From the NCBI GenBank assembly GCA_900770635.1, contig CAAGLB010000062.1, positions 1 through 21,904 of the forward strand: 21,904 nucleotides of DNA, given 5' to 3'. Shown here piece by piece: positions 1 to 7,997 of the stretch (within the stretch, counting starts at the first letter, position 1; every line of letters begins with the position of its first letter). Under the pieces are notes generated by a model, which was not told where the DNA came from, made no database searches, and saw only the letters and a list, made by a program, of their open reading frames with translations. Origin of the DNA: an uncultured Alistipes sp. GTDB lineage: Bacteria > Bacteroidota > Bacteroidia > Bacteroidales > Rikenellaceae. Made by a program: the position numbers and the translations under genes.

Positions 1-558
1 CATGTCGGTAGTCACAACACGAACCTTTGCGAATGGACGTGTAAGAGTAAGGTTGATGTTTGAAGCGCTTGTAAACTTCTCACCCTTCTCAGCAGTACTG
101 TAGATGCCAGTGAATGCGTCACGCTGCTCGTTCATTGCAGCCCAGTCGTTGAGTGTAATAGTCCAGTCGTTCTGTGCAGGCACGCCAAGTGTAAACAAAC
201 CCTCAGCGCTCTTCTGACCAGCCCATGCTACGAATGTGTAGTGACGATCAGGAACAAGGCGCACCTCGAAGTTTGCAACAGTAGTACCCTCAGCGAGAGT
301 AGCTGTGTGAGGCACCTGTGATGGGTTGCCGTTCTCGTCGAAGATGTAAAGAGTAACAGCCAACTCCTCGCCCTGCTCGTTCTGCAAACCGCCCCATGCG
401 CTGTTTGTCTCGTCAGCTGCAGTACGAGTGATTGCATCCTCAGGAAGTACGACGCTGATGGTGGTTGTGCCATCCATGTTCACGTCCAAACCCTCAGGCT
501 CTGTCTGGCAGGCAGCCAAACCAAAGACTACCAAAGCCAAAGCTAAAAGTTTTTTCAT
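1..558 (-). CDS. Fimbrillin-like (DUF6562-type) surface lipoprotein, C-terminus cut by window edge
   Basis: The frame starts at ATG 558 and runs off the window after 186 codons, so the C-terminal part is missing. The N-terminus is a lipoprotein signal, MKKLLALALVVFGLAAC, with lipobox LAAC (Cys17). The mature part has a TTTISVVLPEDAITRTA segment, then beta-rich sequence including LAVTLYIFDENG, YTFVAWAG and RPFAKVRVVTTD. This organisation (short polar linker, a TRT motif, then a fimbrillin/Mfa2-like beta sandwich) is what I know from Bacteroidales DUF6562 and fimbrillin-like lipoproteins. It is probably exported to the outer membrane and surface exposed. Whether it is a pilus subunit, an anchor or a stand-alone surface protein cannot be told. 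No fimbrial partner genes lie in the window; any would be to the left. The family call is from memory of the family pattern, not from a search. Confidence 0.75.
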   Translation of the reverse strand, partial: MKKLLALALVVFGLAACQTEPEGLDVNMDGTTTISVVLPEDAITRTAADETNSAWGGLQNEQGEELAVTLYIFDENGNPSQVPHTATLAEGTTVANFEVRLVPDRHYTFVAWAGQKSAEGLFTLGVPAQNDWTITLNDWAAMNEQRDAFTGIYSTAEKGEKFTSASNINLTLTRPFAKVRVVTTDM

Positions 559-864
559 AGTTAAAAATGAATTAATTGGTTAATAAAAATAATTTGTTGT
601 TGTTTGTGTTCGATTAAACAGATAAAATGAGTTAAGGTCGTAGCCAATACCTCGAACGGTAAAGACAACGACCCTACACCACATCACAGCCAGGTGGTGG
701 TGTGTGTGGAAAATTAGAATAATTAGTATTTTGTGTTAGATTGCTGTAACTTATTGATTTACATACACATAACCCCCCCCCCCGATGCGGAAGAGGCCAC
801 TATGCTTGTAACATGTGGAAATAGTGTACATAATAAGTTCTTTCTTTTTTACTTTGCTTCATCA
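559..864 (-). promoter_or_regulatory. Long 5' leader of the lipoprotein gene, with an 11-C (poly-G in the RNA) tract
   Basis: About 300 bases separate the predicted promoter from the lipoprotein start. They hold no credible gene on either strand. The most striking element is a run of 11 C at 773-783, which would be 11 G in the transcript. A short GT-rich inverted segment lies near 680-710, where ccaggtggtggtgtgtgtgg can fold against the upstream acaccacatcac. A 20-codon frame starts only a few bases after the -7 element and is not supported. Confidence 0.4.
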
Positions 865-895
865 CAAAGGTAGCGATTAAATGCAAAACTGCAAA
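865..895 (-). promoter_or_regulatory. Bacteroidetes-type promoter reading left
   Basis: On the minus strand the -7 element TACCTTTG (865-872) is preceded by TTTG (892-895) with exactly 19 bases between them. This matches the TTTG / TAnnTTTG consensus of the Bacteroidetes primary sigma factor. Transcription would begin near 858 and run to the lipoprotein gene. Confidence 0.65.
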
Positions 896-904
896 TATTT
901 TCGC

Positions 905-935
905 AAAAAAAATGGCGTGTCAGCGACTCGCCATT
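905..935 (-). terminator. Rho-independent terminator of the efflux operon
   Basis: Stem AATGGCG (911-917) pairs with CGCCATT (929-935). On the minus strand it is followed by eight T (A-run 905-912). It lies about 100 bases beyond the PII-like gene and just upstream of the lipoprotein promoter, so it separates the two transcription units. Confidence 0.55.
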
Positions 936-999
936 GCATCAAAATGATGCTAATTTTAATCTGTAAGACAAAATTTGCAGGAGCGCAAAGGGCATAAAC

Positions 1000-1032
1000 A
1001 ATGATGGACAACCCTCGGGGCTGTCCATCATT
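1000..1032 (-). terminator. Hairpin right after the PII-like gene
   Basis: An 11-base stem, AATGATGGACA (1000-1010) with TGTCCATCATT (1022-1032), has an inner CCC/GGG pairing in its loop. It abuts the stop codon at 1034. The following T-tract on the minus strand is weak, so it may be a 3' stabilising structure or an inefficient terminator, with the better one at 905-935. Confidence 0.45.
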
Positions 1033-1033
1033 T

Positions 1034-1327
1034 CTACATCATCGCTGTGATATCCCAAACAAAGGCTCGTGAGCCCTGCTGCTCTGTTACCACGTCAATG
1101 TCACGTAGTGCGTCGAGAAGTACGGGAATCTTCTCGTCCTCGACAATAGCCAATATCGATGAGTTCATTGATGGCCATGCGTGAGTGCCATAGTGTGGCT
1201 CGCCATTGTTTGTGCCACGACCTTCGGTGAGTGCCCAGCGTGTGAAGCCTCGTACGCCGTTGTCGTCGAGCATCTTGTTGATACGGTCGGTGAGCGCCTG
1301 ATTGTATGATATAAATATTGCTTTCAT
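1034..1327 (-). CDS. PII-like (GlnB-superfamily) small regulatory protein
   Basis: A 97-residue protein starting MKAIFISYNQAL. A beta strand and helix open it, followed by GVRGFTRW, then a conserved-looking loop EGRGTNNGEPHYGTHAWPSM, a strand SILAIVEDEKIPVLLDALRDI and an ending QGSRAFVWDI. Size and strand-helix-strand order fit the trimeric PII/CutA fold, and similar Bacteroidales proteins are usually annotated as nitrogen regulatory protein P-II or hypothetical. It lacks the classical GlnB T-loop uridylylation sequence, so it is not GlnB. It is the last gene of the efflux operon, 52 bases after the RND permease. Related PII-like families elsewhere are known beside transporters, including metal-efflux RND pumps, so I infer a role in sensing a small ligand or ion for this pump. 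The ligand is unknown. Confidence 0.65.
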   Translation of the reverse strand: MKAIFISYNQALTDRINKMLDDNGVRGFTRWALTEGRGTNNGEPHYGTHAWPSMNSSILAIVEDEKIPVLLDALRDIDVVTEQQGSRAFVWDITAMM

Positions 1328-1379
1328 ACTTATATTAATATATGTAGGGGGCGGAGGGTTACCACCACCCCCTTAGTGA

Positions 1380-4300
1380 TTACTTACTGTTCTGTAATGC
1401 CTCGAGCTTCTTGCGGAGGATAAACTCCTCCTCCTCACGGCGGCGTGCAGCCTTACGAATAGCCTTACGCTCCTTGCGGCCCTCCATCATGGCGTAGAGT
1501 GCTGGTACGATGAAGAGGGTGAGGAGAGTTGACACCACAAGACCACCTACTACGGCGATACCCATAGGCTGCCATGTCTCTGATCCCTCGCCGATACCCA
1601 TAGCCATAGGCACCATACCAAGTATTGTGGTGAACGAGGTCATGAGCACAGGGCGTAGACGGCTCTTACCACCCATGATAACGGCCTCGTGGAGGTCGGT
1701 GCCTCGCTCAACAAGCAAGTTCATGTAGTCAACCATAACGATACCGTTCTTGGTTACGATACCCACCAGCAGGATGGCACCGATAAGCGCAATGAGCGAT
1801 AGTGGTGTAGAGGTCATCCACAAGGCGATGAATACACCCGACATTGCAAACGGAATGGTGAACATGATGATGAATGGGTAAGCCAACGACTCAAACTGTG
1901 TAGCCATCACGATGTACACGAGGATGATGATGAGGATAAGAAGCATACCGATGTCGTTAAATGCCTCGCCCTGATCCTCGATAGAACCACCAAGCACAAG
2001 CTCGATGCCTGTGGGAGCGTCGTAGTCAGCCAACACTGAGTTAACCTCGGCAACAGCCTCACCAAGAGCTACACCAGCACCCAACGAACCCTTAACGGTG
2101 ATGATACGCTGACGGTTCTCACGCTCGATGGTTGGCGATGAGTAGTCCTCGACGATGCGTGCCACATCCTTGAGCTTGAGGGCCTTGCCTGTGTTAGAGT
2201 ATAGGGTGATGTTCTCGACATCCTGCAACGACTCTCTAAATGGCTCGGCGTAGCGAACTACGATGTTGTACTCGTCGCCATCCTCACGATACTTAGTACA
2301 CTCGTAACCATAGATGCGGTTGCGCACAAACTGTGCTACGGTAGATGCGTTGAGGCCATAGTATGCCAACTTGTCACGGTCGAACTGAACGTTGAACTCA
2401 GGCTGAAGATCCTCACGTGAGAGCTGCACATCACGCATAGTGCTGAGCTTAGATAGCTTTCCACGAAGATCCTTAGCTGTAGCCAAGGCGTCGTTCATGT
2501 CGTAACCGAAGACCTTAACATCGACAGTACTTGAGCCGCCACCCATAGGGCCGCCACCACCACCTGCAGTCACACCATACTCACGAATCTCAGGAATCTT
2601 GGCAAGCTCCTTGCGCAACTCATCGGCAATCTCGAAGATTGTAGGACGGTCGATGTCCGACAATCGTGGCATACGAATATTGTAGTTGATGACGTGCGAG
2701 CCTGTTGTCTGCATCGCTGCAAAGGCACTGTTCGACGAGTTCTGACCAGCAGAGGTCGACACGATGTTGATGAATGGATAGTTGTCAGCGATAATCTTGT
2801 CGATCTTGCGAGCAATCTTAGCTGTCTGGTCAACGTGGGTATTCTGGTCGAGCTTTATCGACATGGTGATACGTGCGTTGTCCGTAGCTGGGAAGAACTC
2901 GGTAGGAATCTGCTTAACGAGCATGAGCGACACAGCGAAGAATGCCAAGAGCACAGCAATAGTTGTCTTACGCCACTTAACAACGAAGCGCAAAGCACGC
3001 TCATAGGCGTTATCCAACCACTGCAAAGCTCTGTCGATAGGCTTGTAGAGAATACCGATGCCCTTATATGTGTGCTCGCCACCTTCAAGTTTAAGCATGT
3101 ATGCCGAGAGCATAGGGGTAAGGGTGATAGCGGCAGTTGTTGACACACACACAACGATAGTTACGATCCAACCAAGCTCCTTGAACATAACGCCCGACAT
3201 ACCAGGGATCATGGTCAATGGCATGAACACGGCAACAACAACCAATGTTGTGGCGATAACTGACAACCACACCTCGTTAGTAGCGTAGATAGCGGCCTCC
3301 TTAGGATGCGAGCCTCGCTCGATATGTGTGGTGATGTTCTCCAACACAACGATGGCATCGTCCACAACCATACCGATGGCGATGGAGAGCGCCGAGAGCG
3401 AGATGATGTTGAGCGTTGAGCCTGTGGCATATAGGTAGATGAATGCACAGATCAACGAGATAGGGATTGTCAAGCAGATGATAAATGTAGCACGCCAACG
3501 GCCCAAGAATACCATTACCACAAGGATAACGAACAAGAAGGCGTACATGATAGTCTCTGACAACGAGTTGATAGCATCCTTAATCTCTCGTGACGACTCG
3601 AAGATGGTAGCCACCTTACAGTCGGGTGGAAGCGTAGGGATGATCTTCTCAAGACGCTTCTGCACATCCTCGATAATCTGCACGGTGTTGGCTCCTGTCT
3701 GCTTCTGAATCATAACACGCACACCATGACGGCCATTGATACGCTCGTCCATAGTTGCCTCCTCCAACGTGTCGACAATTTCGGCTACGTCTTTAAGCAT
3801 CACTGTGCGGCCACCGACATTCGATACGACGATGTCGAGAAGCTCACGGCTGTCGTCATACTCAAGGTCGGTTTTAAGGTTAAATGTCTGTGTTCCAAGG
3901 TCGAGCGAGCCCGCAGGAATGTTGATGTTCTCTGAGGCGATAAGCTGACCGAGTGACTCTACAGTAAGGCCGTAAGCCTCGAGCTTCTTAGGATCAACGT
4001 TAACCTGTACCTCACGCTCACGGGCACCAACAACGGCAACCGAGCCGATACCGTTTACGCGGTTAAGGTCGTTGACAAGCTTATCATCGAGAATCTTCGA
4101 CAGAGCGGCATAGCTCTCGTCGGCAGTTACCGAGATCATCATGATAGGCATCATAGATGATGAAAGCTTCATGATGGTAGGGTACTCGATGTCGTCTGGT
4201 AGGATTGACTGTGTGCGGCTCACAACGTCACGCACGTCGTTGGCCGCCTCCGTAAGGTCGCATCCATATTCGAACTCGAGAGTCACAACCGAGTAGTTAT

Positions 4301-4556
4301 CCTTCGACTGTGAAGTGATCTTATCGAGGTTATCGATTGAGTTTAGCTGGTCCTCGAGGATACGGGTAATGTTTGTCTCGATATCTTCGGCATTACCTCC
4401 AGGATACATAGTTACAACACTGATGTATGGTACCTCAATATCGGGGTAGTAGTCGACACCGAGGTTCTTCAGCGAGAAGAGGCCGAAGACGATGATGCCG
4501 ATGAATATAAGTGCTACCGAAATCGGTTTTCGCACGGAGGTTTCGTAAATTTTCAT
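1380..4556 (-). CDS. RND efflux transporter, inner-membrane permease (AcrB/HAE1-like)
   Basis: At 1058 residues it has normal RND length. It begins MKIYETSVRKPISVALIFIG, the first transmembrane helix, and shows the two-fold RND repeat with large periplasmic domains after TM1 and TM7. The TM4 proton-relay pair is present in GMVVDDAIVVLENI (Asp399, Asp400), and the TM10 lysine is present in VGIVTKNGIVMVDYMN (Lys936). These match AcrB Asp407/Asp408 and Lys940. A Gly-rich loop, AGGGGGPMGGGSSTV, lies in the second periplasmic domain. The C-terminal tail is strongly charged (RKERKAIRKAARRREEEE) and cytoplasmic. It should export substrates by proton antiport with the fusion protein and TolC genes just upstream. 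The HAE1 class, rather than heavy-metal CzcA, is suggested by overall sequence, but the substrate cannot be read from it. Confidence 0.93.
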   Translation of the reverse strand: MKIYETSVRKPISVALIFIGIIVFGLFSLKNLGVDYYPDIEVPYISVVTMYPGGNAEDIETNITRILEDQLNSIDNLDKITSQSKDNYSVVTLEFEYGCDLTEAANDVRDVVSRTQSILPDDIEYPTIMKLSSSMMPIMMISVTADESYAALSKILDDKLVNDLNRVNGIGSVAVVGAREREVQVNVDPKKLEAYGLTVESLGQLIASENINIPAGSLDLGTQTFNLKTDLEYDDSRELLDIVVSNVGGRTVMLKDVAEIVDTLEEATMDERINGRHGVRVMIQKQTGANTVQIIEDVQKRLEKIIPTLPPDCKVATIFESSREIKDAINSLSETIMYAFLFVILVVMVFLGRWRATFIICLTIPISLICAFIYLYATGSTLNIISLSALSIAIGMVVDDAIVVLENITTHIERGSHPKEAAIYATNEVWLSVIATTLVVVAVFMPLTMIPGMSGVMFKELGWIVTIVVCVSTTAAITLTPMLSAYMLKLEGGEHTYKGIGILYKPIDRALQWLDNAYERALRFVVKWRKTTIAVLLAFFAVSLMLVKQIPTEFFPATDNARITMSIKLDQNTHVDQTAKIARKIDKIIADNYPFINIVSTSAGQNSSNSAFAAMQTTGSHVINYNIRMPRLSDIDRPTIFEIADELRKELAKIPEIREYGVTAGGGGGPMGGGSSTVDVKVFGYDMNDALATAKDLRGKLSKLSTMRDVQLSREDLQPEFNVQFDRDKLAYYGLNASTVAQFVRNRIYGYECTKYREDGDEYNIVVRYAEPFRESLQDVENITLYSNTGKALKLKDVARIVEDYSSPTIERENRQRIITVKGSLGAGVALGEAVAEVNSVLADYDAPTGIELVLGGSIEDQGEAFNDIGMLLILIIILVYIVMATQFESLAYPFIIMFTIPFAMSGVFIALWMTSTPLSLIALIGAILLVGIVTKNGIVMVDYMNLLVERGTDLHEAVIMGGKSRLRPVLMTSFTTILGMVPMAMGIGEGSETWQPMGIAVVGGLVVSTLLTLFIVPALYAMMEGRKERKAIRKAARRREEEEFILRKKLEALQNSK

Positions 4557-4631
4557 CCCTTAAAGGTGTTTATCGGTTATACATTCACACTTTTGTTTGC
4601 AGCCATAAGCTGCCAACCAAAGGTTGTGTTG

Positions 4632-5654
4632 TTACTCGTTTTTGATCTCTACCTTCTTGCCGCTCATCAGACGTGTGAACGATGTTGTGGCAACAACCTC
4701 GCCTGCTGAAAGGCCCTCAAGAATCTCGATCTTGTCGCCTACACGACGACCATCCTTTACCAAGCGGTACTCAGCAACGCCATTCTTGATGACATATACA
4801 TAGCGCTCTGACGAACCTACCTGCTTCTGGAGAGCCATATCTGGAATCAACACGCTCTCACGGTCGCCAAGGTGGAATGTTGTACGTGCGTACATACCTG
4901 GGCGTAGGCGCTCCTTAGCATTAGGAATGGTCACCTCTACGCCAAATGTACGTGTTGTTGCGTCCAATGCTGGGTTGATGCGAGATACCTTACCTGTGAA
5001 TGTCTCGCCTGGGAAGATGTCAACCTCGATGTTAACCTCCTGGCCTACTTTCACCTGTGTGTAGTACTGCTCCGAGATGTTAGCCATAACCTTAAGCTGG
5101 TTGATCTGCATAACGTGCAAGATAGGCATCTGAGCAAATAGGTCGCCAGCCTCGAAGTTACGTGCTGTGACAATACCAGTGATTGGCGAGAGAAGTGTCG
5201 AGTTCTTGCGAAGGTTCTCAACAACCTCCTTCTGAAGGTTTAGCTGGTTCTCGAGCTGGATGATCTGCTGATCCGATACGCCACCTGCCTCGTGTACAGG
5301 CTTCATACGGTCGTAGCTATCCTGGGTTGTTGCAAGGTTAATCTCCTGCTGCTTGAGTGTTGTCTGGTCCATTACCACAAGCACCTGGCCCTTAGTTACT
5401 CGATCGCCCACATCCACCTTAATCTCTGAGATGTGCAAGCCAGCAACAGCTGGTGTGATGTCGTTCTCTTTGTATGCCTTAATCTCCGAGGTGTATGTCT
5501 CGTTTAGGGCCACCTTCTGAAGCTCGGCAGTAGCGCTCTTTACCAATACGCCTGCCTCGACCTTGTTGGCTGTTGCCTCCTGGCTCTTAGCCTCTTTCGA
5601 GCCGCAAGCAGTCAACGCTGCCATTGCGGTAATCATGATTAAAATCTTCTTCAT
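4632..5654 (-). CDS. Periplasmic membrane-fusion protein of the RND pump (AcrA/HlyD family), lipoprotein
   Basis: A 340-residue adaptor. The signal MKKILIMITAMAALTACGS has lipobox LTAC with Cys17, so it is membrane-anchored by lipid. The two lipoyl half-motifs are visible: GLHISEIKVDVGDRVTKGQ, then, after the helical hairpin (about residues 95-145, rich in Gln, Leu and Glu), LLSPITGIVTARNFEAGD. The beta-barrel domain follows (VNIEVDIFPGETFTGKV, ATTRTFGVEVTIPN, LRPGMYART), then the membrane-proximal part ending VATTSFTRLMSGKKVEIKNE. It bridges the permease and TolC across the periplasm. It lies 75 bases before the permease start and 50 bases after tolC in the same operon. Confidence 0.93.
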   Translation of the reverse strand: MKKILIMITAMAALTACGSKEAKSQEATANKVEAGVLVKSATAELQKVALNETYTSEIKAYKENDITPAVAGLHISEIKVDVGDRVTKGQVLVVMDQTTLKQQEINLATTQDSYDRMKPVHEAGGVSDQQIIQLENQLNLQKEVVENLRKNSTLLSPITGIVTARNFEAGDLFAQMPILHVMQINQLKVMANISEQYYTQVKVGQEVNIEVDIFPGETFTGKVSRINPALDATTRTFGVEVTIPNAKERLRPGMYARTTFHLGDRESVLIPDMALQKQVGSSERYVYVIKNGVAEYRLVKDGRRVGDKIEILEGLSAGEVVATTSFTRLMSGKKVEIKNE

Positions 5655-5704
5655 AGATCTATTATTTTTTCTTATTTTTTCGTTGATTACTTCTCGATTG
5701 CTAC

Positions 5705-7144
5705 CTATTCTGCCGATGTTACACCCTCAACACCAAGTGCCTTCTCGTATGAGGCGTGTGCCGAGAGGTAGTCGTAGATCGACTGTGAGTAGTTGAGCTG
5801 AGCCTGTGTTAGTGTCAGCTGCGAGCTGTTGAGCTCGAGGATGGTGCCCGCACCTGCTGAGTAGCGTGCATAGGCAATGTCGTAGGCCTTCTGTGCCTGC
5901 TCCACAGTAAGCTCGTTCGAGAGCATTGTCTCGCGTGCTGTGAGCAACGAGTTGATGGCCTGCTGCACCTGTAGCTTTACGCCACGCTCGGCATACTCAC
6001 GCTGAATGTCGAGCTGAGCACGCTGGTTGCGTATAGCCTTAATCTGGTTTGTCTTGCTGAATCCCGAGAAAATTGGAATCGAGATCTGTGCACCAACGGT
6101 GATTGGTGCCTGCCACCAGAAGTTAGGGCTCTTGGCTGTGGTTGTGGTTGTTGCGGCTGCTGCTGCACTGCGCATGATGCTCGAAGCATCGCCGCCAGTC
6201 TCGCCTGAGCCATCAGGGTTGGTATTACCGCCAGCACCACCACCAGCCATACCTGCCATCAACTTAGATAAGTCGATCTGCTCCATACACACTGCCGAGA
6301 TCTGGCCAAAGGCTGCAACGGTAGGCATGAGTGTTGTCTTGATAAGCTTCTCCTGATGCTCGAGCAACTCGCTCTGAAGCTCGAGGTTTACGATTGTTGT
6401 ATTCTGGCTAAGGTCTACCTCGTAGTCGGTGTCGAGGAGTACCATGTTGCGGAAGTCGTCGAGCGAGCCGATAACGTTGATCTCTGTCTCCTCAGGGATC
6501 GAGAGATACATCTTCAACTGTAGCTTAGTAAGGTCGATGCCCTTCTGTGCTTGAAGCACCTGTGGCTTGAGGTTAGAGAGCTGCACCTGAGCTGTGATGT
6601 AGTCGTACTCGGCAGCAAGACCATTCTCGTAGAGCTCCTTGGTGTTCTCAACTACACGCTGCGTGGTGGCTATAGCCTCCTGAAGCACGCTCATAGACTG
6701 CTCGGCCAATAGCACGTTGTAGTATGCAGCACGCACCGATGCAACCATCTCGATACGGTTGGCACGTGCACTCTCAACGGCCATTGCCATCTGTGTCTTT
6801 GTGAGCTTCATCTGCTCGTAAACCGATGGGGCAAAGAGTGGAATAGAGAGGCTCGCAGTAGCATTTAGGTTGCTTCTACTGCTGAGCGAACCACCACCCT
6901 TGGTCATCTTCTGCTGAACGGCAGCATAAGAATACTGTCCCGAAACACTGAGCTGAGGATAGAGCGAGGCTGTTGTCTGCTTGTAGACATAGTCGTAGCG
7001 CTCAATCTCGAGGTCGGCAACCTTGATTGTCGGGTTGTCGCTCAGTGCAATCTCTATCGCTTGCTCGAGCGATAGTGTCACCTGGGCATTGGCCATGCCC
7101 ATCGACATGCCGCCCAGAAGGATCATCACTAATAACTTTTTCAT
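5705..7144 (-). CDS. TolC-family outer-membrane efflux protein
   Basis: A 479-residue protein with an Sec signal (MKKLLVMILLGGMSMGMANA, then Gln-Val). Two TolC-type repeats of long helices and barrel strands are visible: LEQAIEIALSDNPTIKVADL and YPQLSVSGQYSY in the first, FWWQAPITVGAQISIPIFSG and the LQVQQAINSLLTAR helix in the second. The end, LTQAQLNYSQSIYDYLSA, is typical of the family. It forms the outer-membrane duct for the pump encoded downstream. Oddity: about residues 290-335 hold a low-complexity Gly, Ala and Thr insertion (AGGGAGGNTNPDGSGETGG, then runs of Ala and Thr) just before a barrel strand, so probably in an extracellular loop. Confidence 0.92.
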   Translation of the reverse strand: MKKLLVMILLGGMSMGMANAQVTLSLEQAIEIALSDNPTIKVADLEIERYDYVYKQTTASLYPQLSVSGQYSYAAVQQKMTKGGGSLSSRSNLNATASLSIPLFAPSVYEQMKLTKTQMAMAVESARANRIEMVASVRAAYYNVLLAEQSMSVLQEAIATTQRVVENTKELYENGLAAEYDYITAQVQLSNLKPQVLQAQKGIDLTKLQLKMYLSIPEETEINVIGSLDDFRNMVLLDTDYEVDLSQNTTIVNLELQSELLEHQEKLIKTTLMPTVAAFGQISAVCMEQIDLSKLMAGMAGGGAGGNTNPDGSGETGGDASSIMRSAAAAATTTTTAKSPNFWWQAPITVGAQISIPIFSGFSKTNQIKAIRNQRAQLDIQREYAERGVKLQVQQAINSLLTARETMLSNELTVEQAQKAYDIAYARYSAGAGTILELNSSQLTLTQAQLNYSQSIYDYLSAHASYEKALGVEGVTSAE

Positions 7145-7197
7145 CTTACTTTATAGTTTTATTTTTTTGTTTGCCGTATTGTGTTTTGTGGATGTTT

Positions 7198-7833
7198 CTA
7201 TAACGTGTCGGGCGCAGGAATATTGCCAAAATACTTGTCGAAACACCCGTCAATAATCTTGATGCCCTCAATGGTGCAAAGACCACGTATGAATATCACT
7301 AACGAGTACGAGATCTTCGATATCACGTTTATTATGTTCTCGCTGTCTGTGTTCTCCGACACCAAGATGCCCTGCACACTCTCGTAGAGCACCTTGACAA
7401 CAAAATCGCAGCTCGATGTTGGCATCATGTAGCCTTGGTCTACACACTTGTCGAGCCAGCGCCTTAGGTCGTCACGTGACTCTTTTTGCGCATCATCCTC
7501 AATACGCTGAAATACGGTGGGGTAGAAGCGCTTGATGTTGCGACGCATGCGTGCCGATATTGGTGCTTCGGAAATCATGTCGCGGAACGAGAAGAGCATA
7601 ATCTCGAGGTCGTTGTCGATTTCGGCAATCTGCTTCATGCGGCGAGCACGTCCCACGTCGATAAAATGCTTGATGCAGAGATAGAGTAGCTCCTCTTTGT
7701 CGCCAAACATCTCGTACAATGTTCGCTTCGAGACGCTAAGATCGTGTGCAATGTCGTCCATGCGCACAGCCTTAACACCTTGATTTACAAACATCTTGGC
7801 AGCTTGTTCAACAATAATTTCTCTCTGAGTCAT
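7198..7833 (-). CDS. TetR-family transcriptional regulator of the efflux operon
   Basis: I start it at ATG 7833 (MTQREIIVEQ), giving 211 residues; an in-frame TTG four codons upstream is possible but worse and almost overlaps the promoter. The N-terminal 50 residues are a clear TetR helix-turn-helix: EQAAKMFVNQGVKAVRMDDI, then AHDLSVSKRTLYEMFGDKEEL. The remaining ~160 residues form a helical ligand/dimer domain with no recognisable specificity. It is the first gene of the operon, 53 bases before tolC, and is inferred to repress its own promoter (TATATTTG at 7859-7866) until an efflux substrate binds. No clear operator palindrome was found. Confidence 0.9.
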   Translation of the reverse strand: MTQREIIVEQAAKMFVNQGVKAVRMDDIAHDLSVSKRTLYEMFGDKEELLYLCIKHFIDVGRARRMKQIAEIDNDLEIMLFSFRDMISEAPISARMRRNIKRFYPTVFQRIEDDAQKESRDDLRRWLDKCVDQGYMMPTSSCDFVVKVLYESVQGILVSENTDSENIINVISKISYSLVIFIRGLCTIEGIKIIDGCFDKYFGNIPAPDTL

Positions 7834-7858
7834 ACAATTATGCAATTAATAGACAACG

Positions 7859-7889
7859 CAAATATAGAAAAGAAAACTTAAAAAACAAA
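7859..7889 (-). promoter_or_regulatory. Promoter of the tetR-tolC-MFP-RND-PII operon
   Basis: On the minus strand TATATTTG (7859-7866) is the -7 element and TTTG (7886-7889) the -33 element, 19 bases apart: a full match to the Bacteroidetes consensus. The start of transcription would be near 7852, about 20 bases before the tetR ATG. Confidence 0.75.
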
Positions 7890-7942
7890 AAAAGTTTTGT
7901 AATTTTTCGCTTACCGCCCATTTTTCGCCTTGTACGTAGTAC

Positions 7943-7975
7943 AAAAAAAGAGGGCAGCTCACGAAGCTACCCTCT
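7943..7975 (-). terminator. Terminator of the first POT transporter gene
   Basis: Stem AGAGGGCAGCT (7949-7959) pairs with AGCTACCCTCT (7965-7975) with one mismatch. Seven T follow on the minus strand (A-run 7943-7949). It sits 23 bases beyond the stop codon and before the tetR promoter. Confidence 0.7.
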
Positions 7976-7997
7976 AAGAAAAAGTTGTCGTTTTCGA

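Noticed and set aside
797..859. 20-codon upstream frame (MKQSKKERTYYVHYFHMLQA) in the lipoprotein leader
   Set aside because: Its ATG falls two bases after the -7 element, so it would be upstream of or at the transcription start; nothing supports translation.
2694..3143. 149-codon plus-strand frame in the RND permease gene
   Set aside because: Shadow of the permease; no start signals and no recognisable domain.
7834..7845. TTG start giving four more residues to the TetR regulator
   Set aside because: ATG 7833 gives the normal TetR N-terminus, and the TTG is too near the predicted transcription start.
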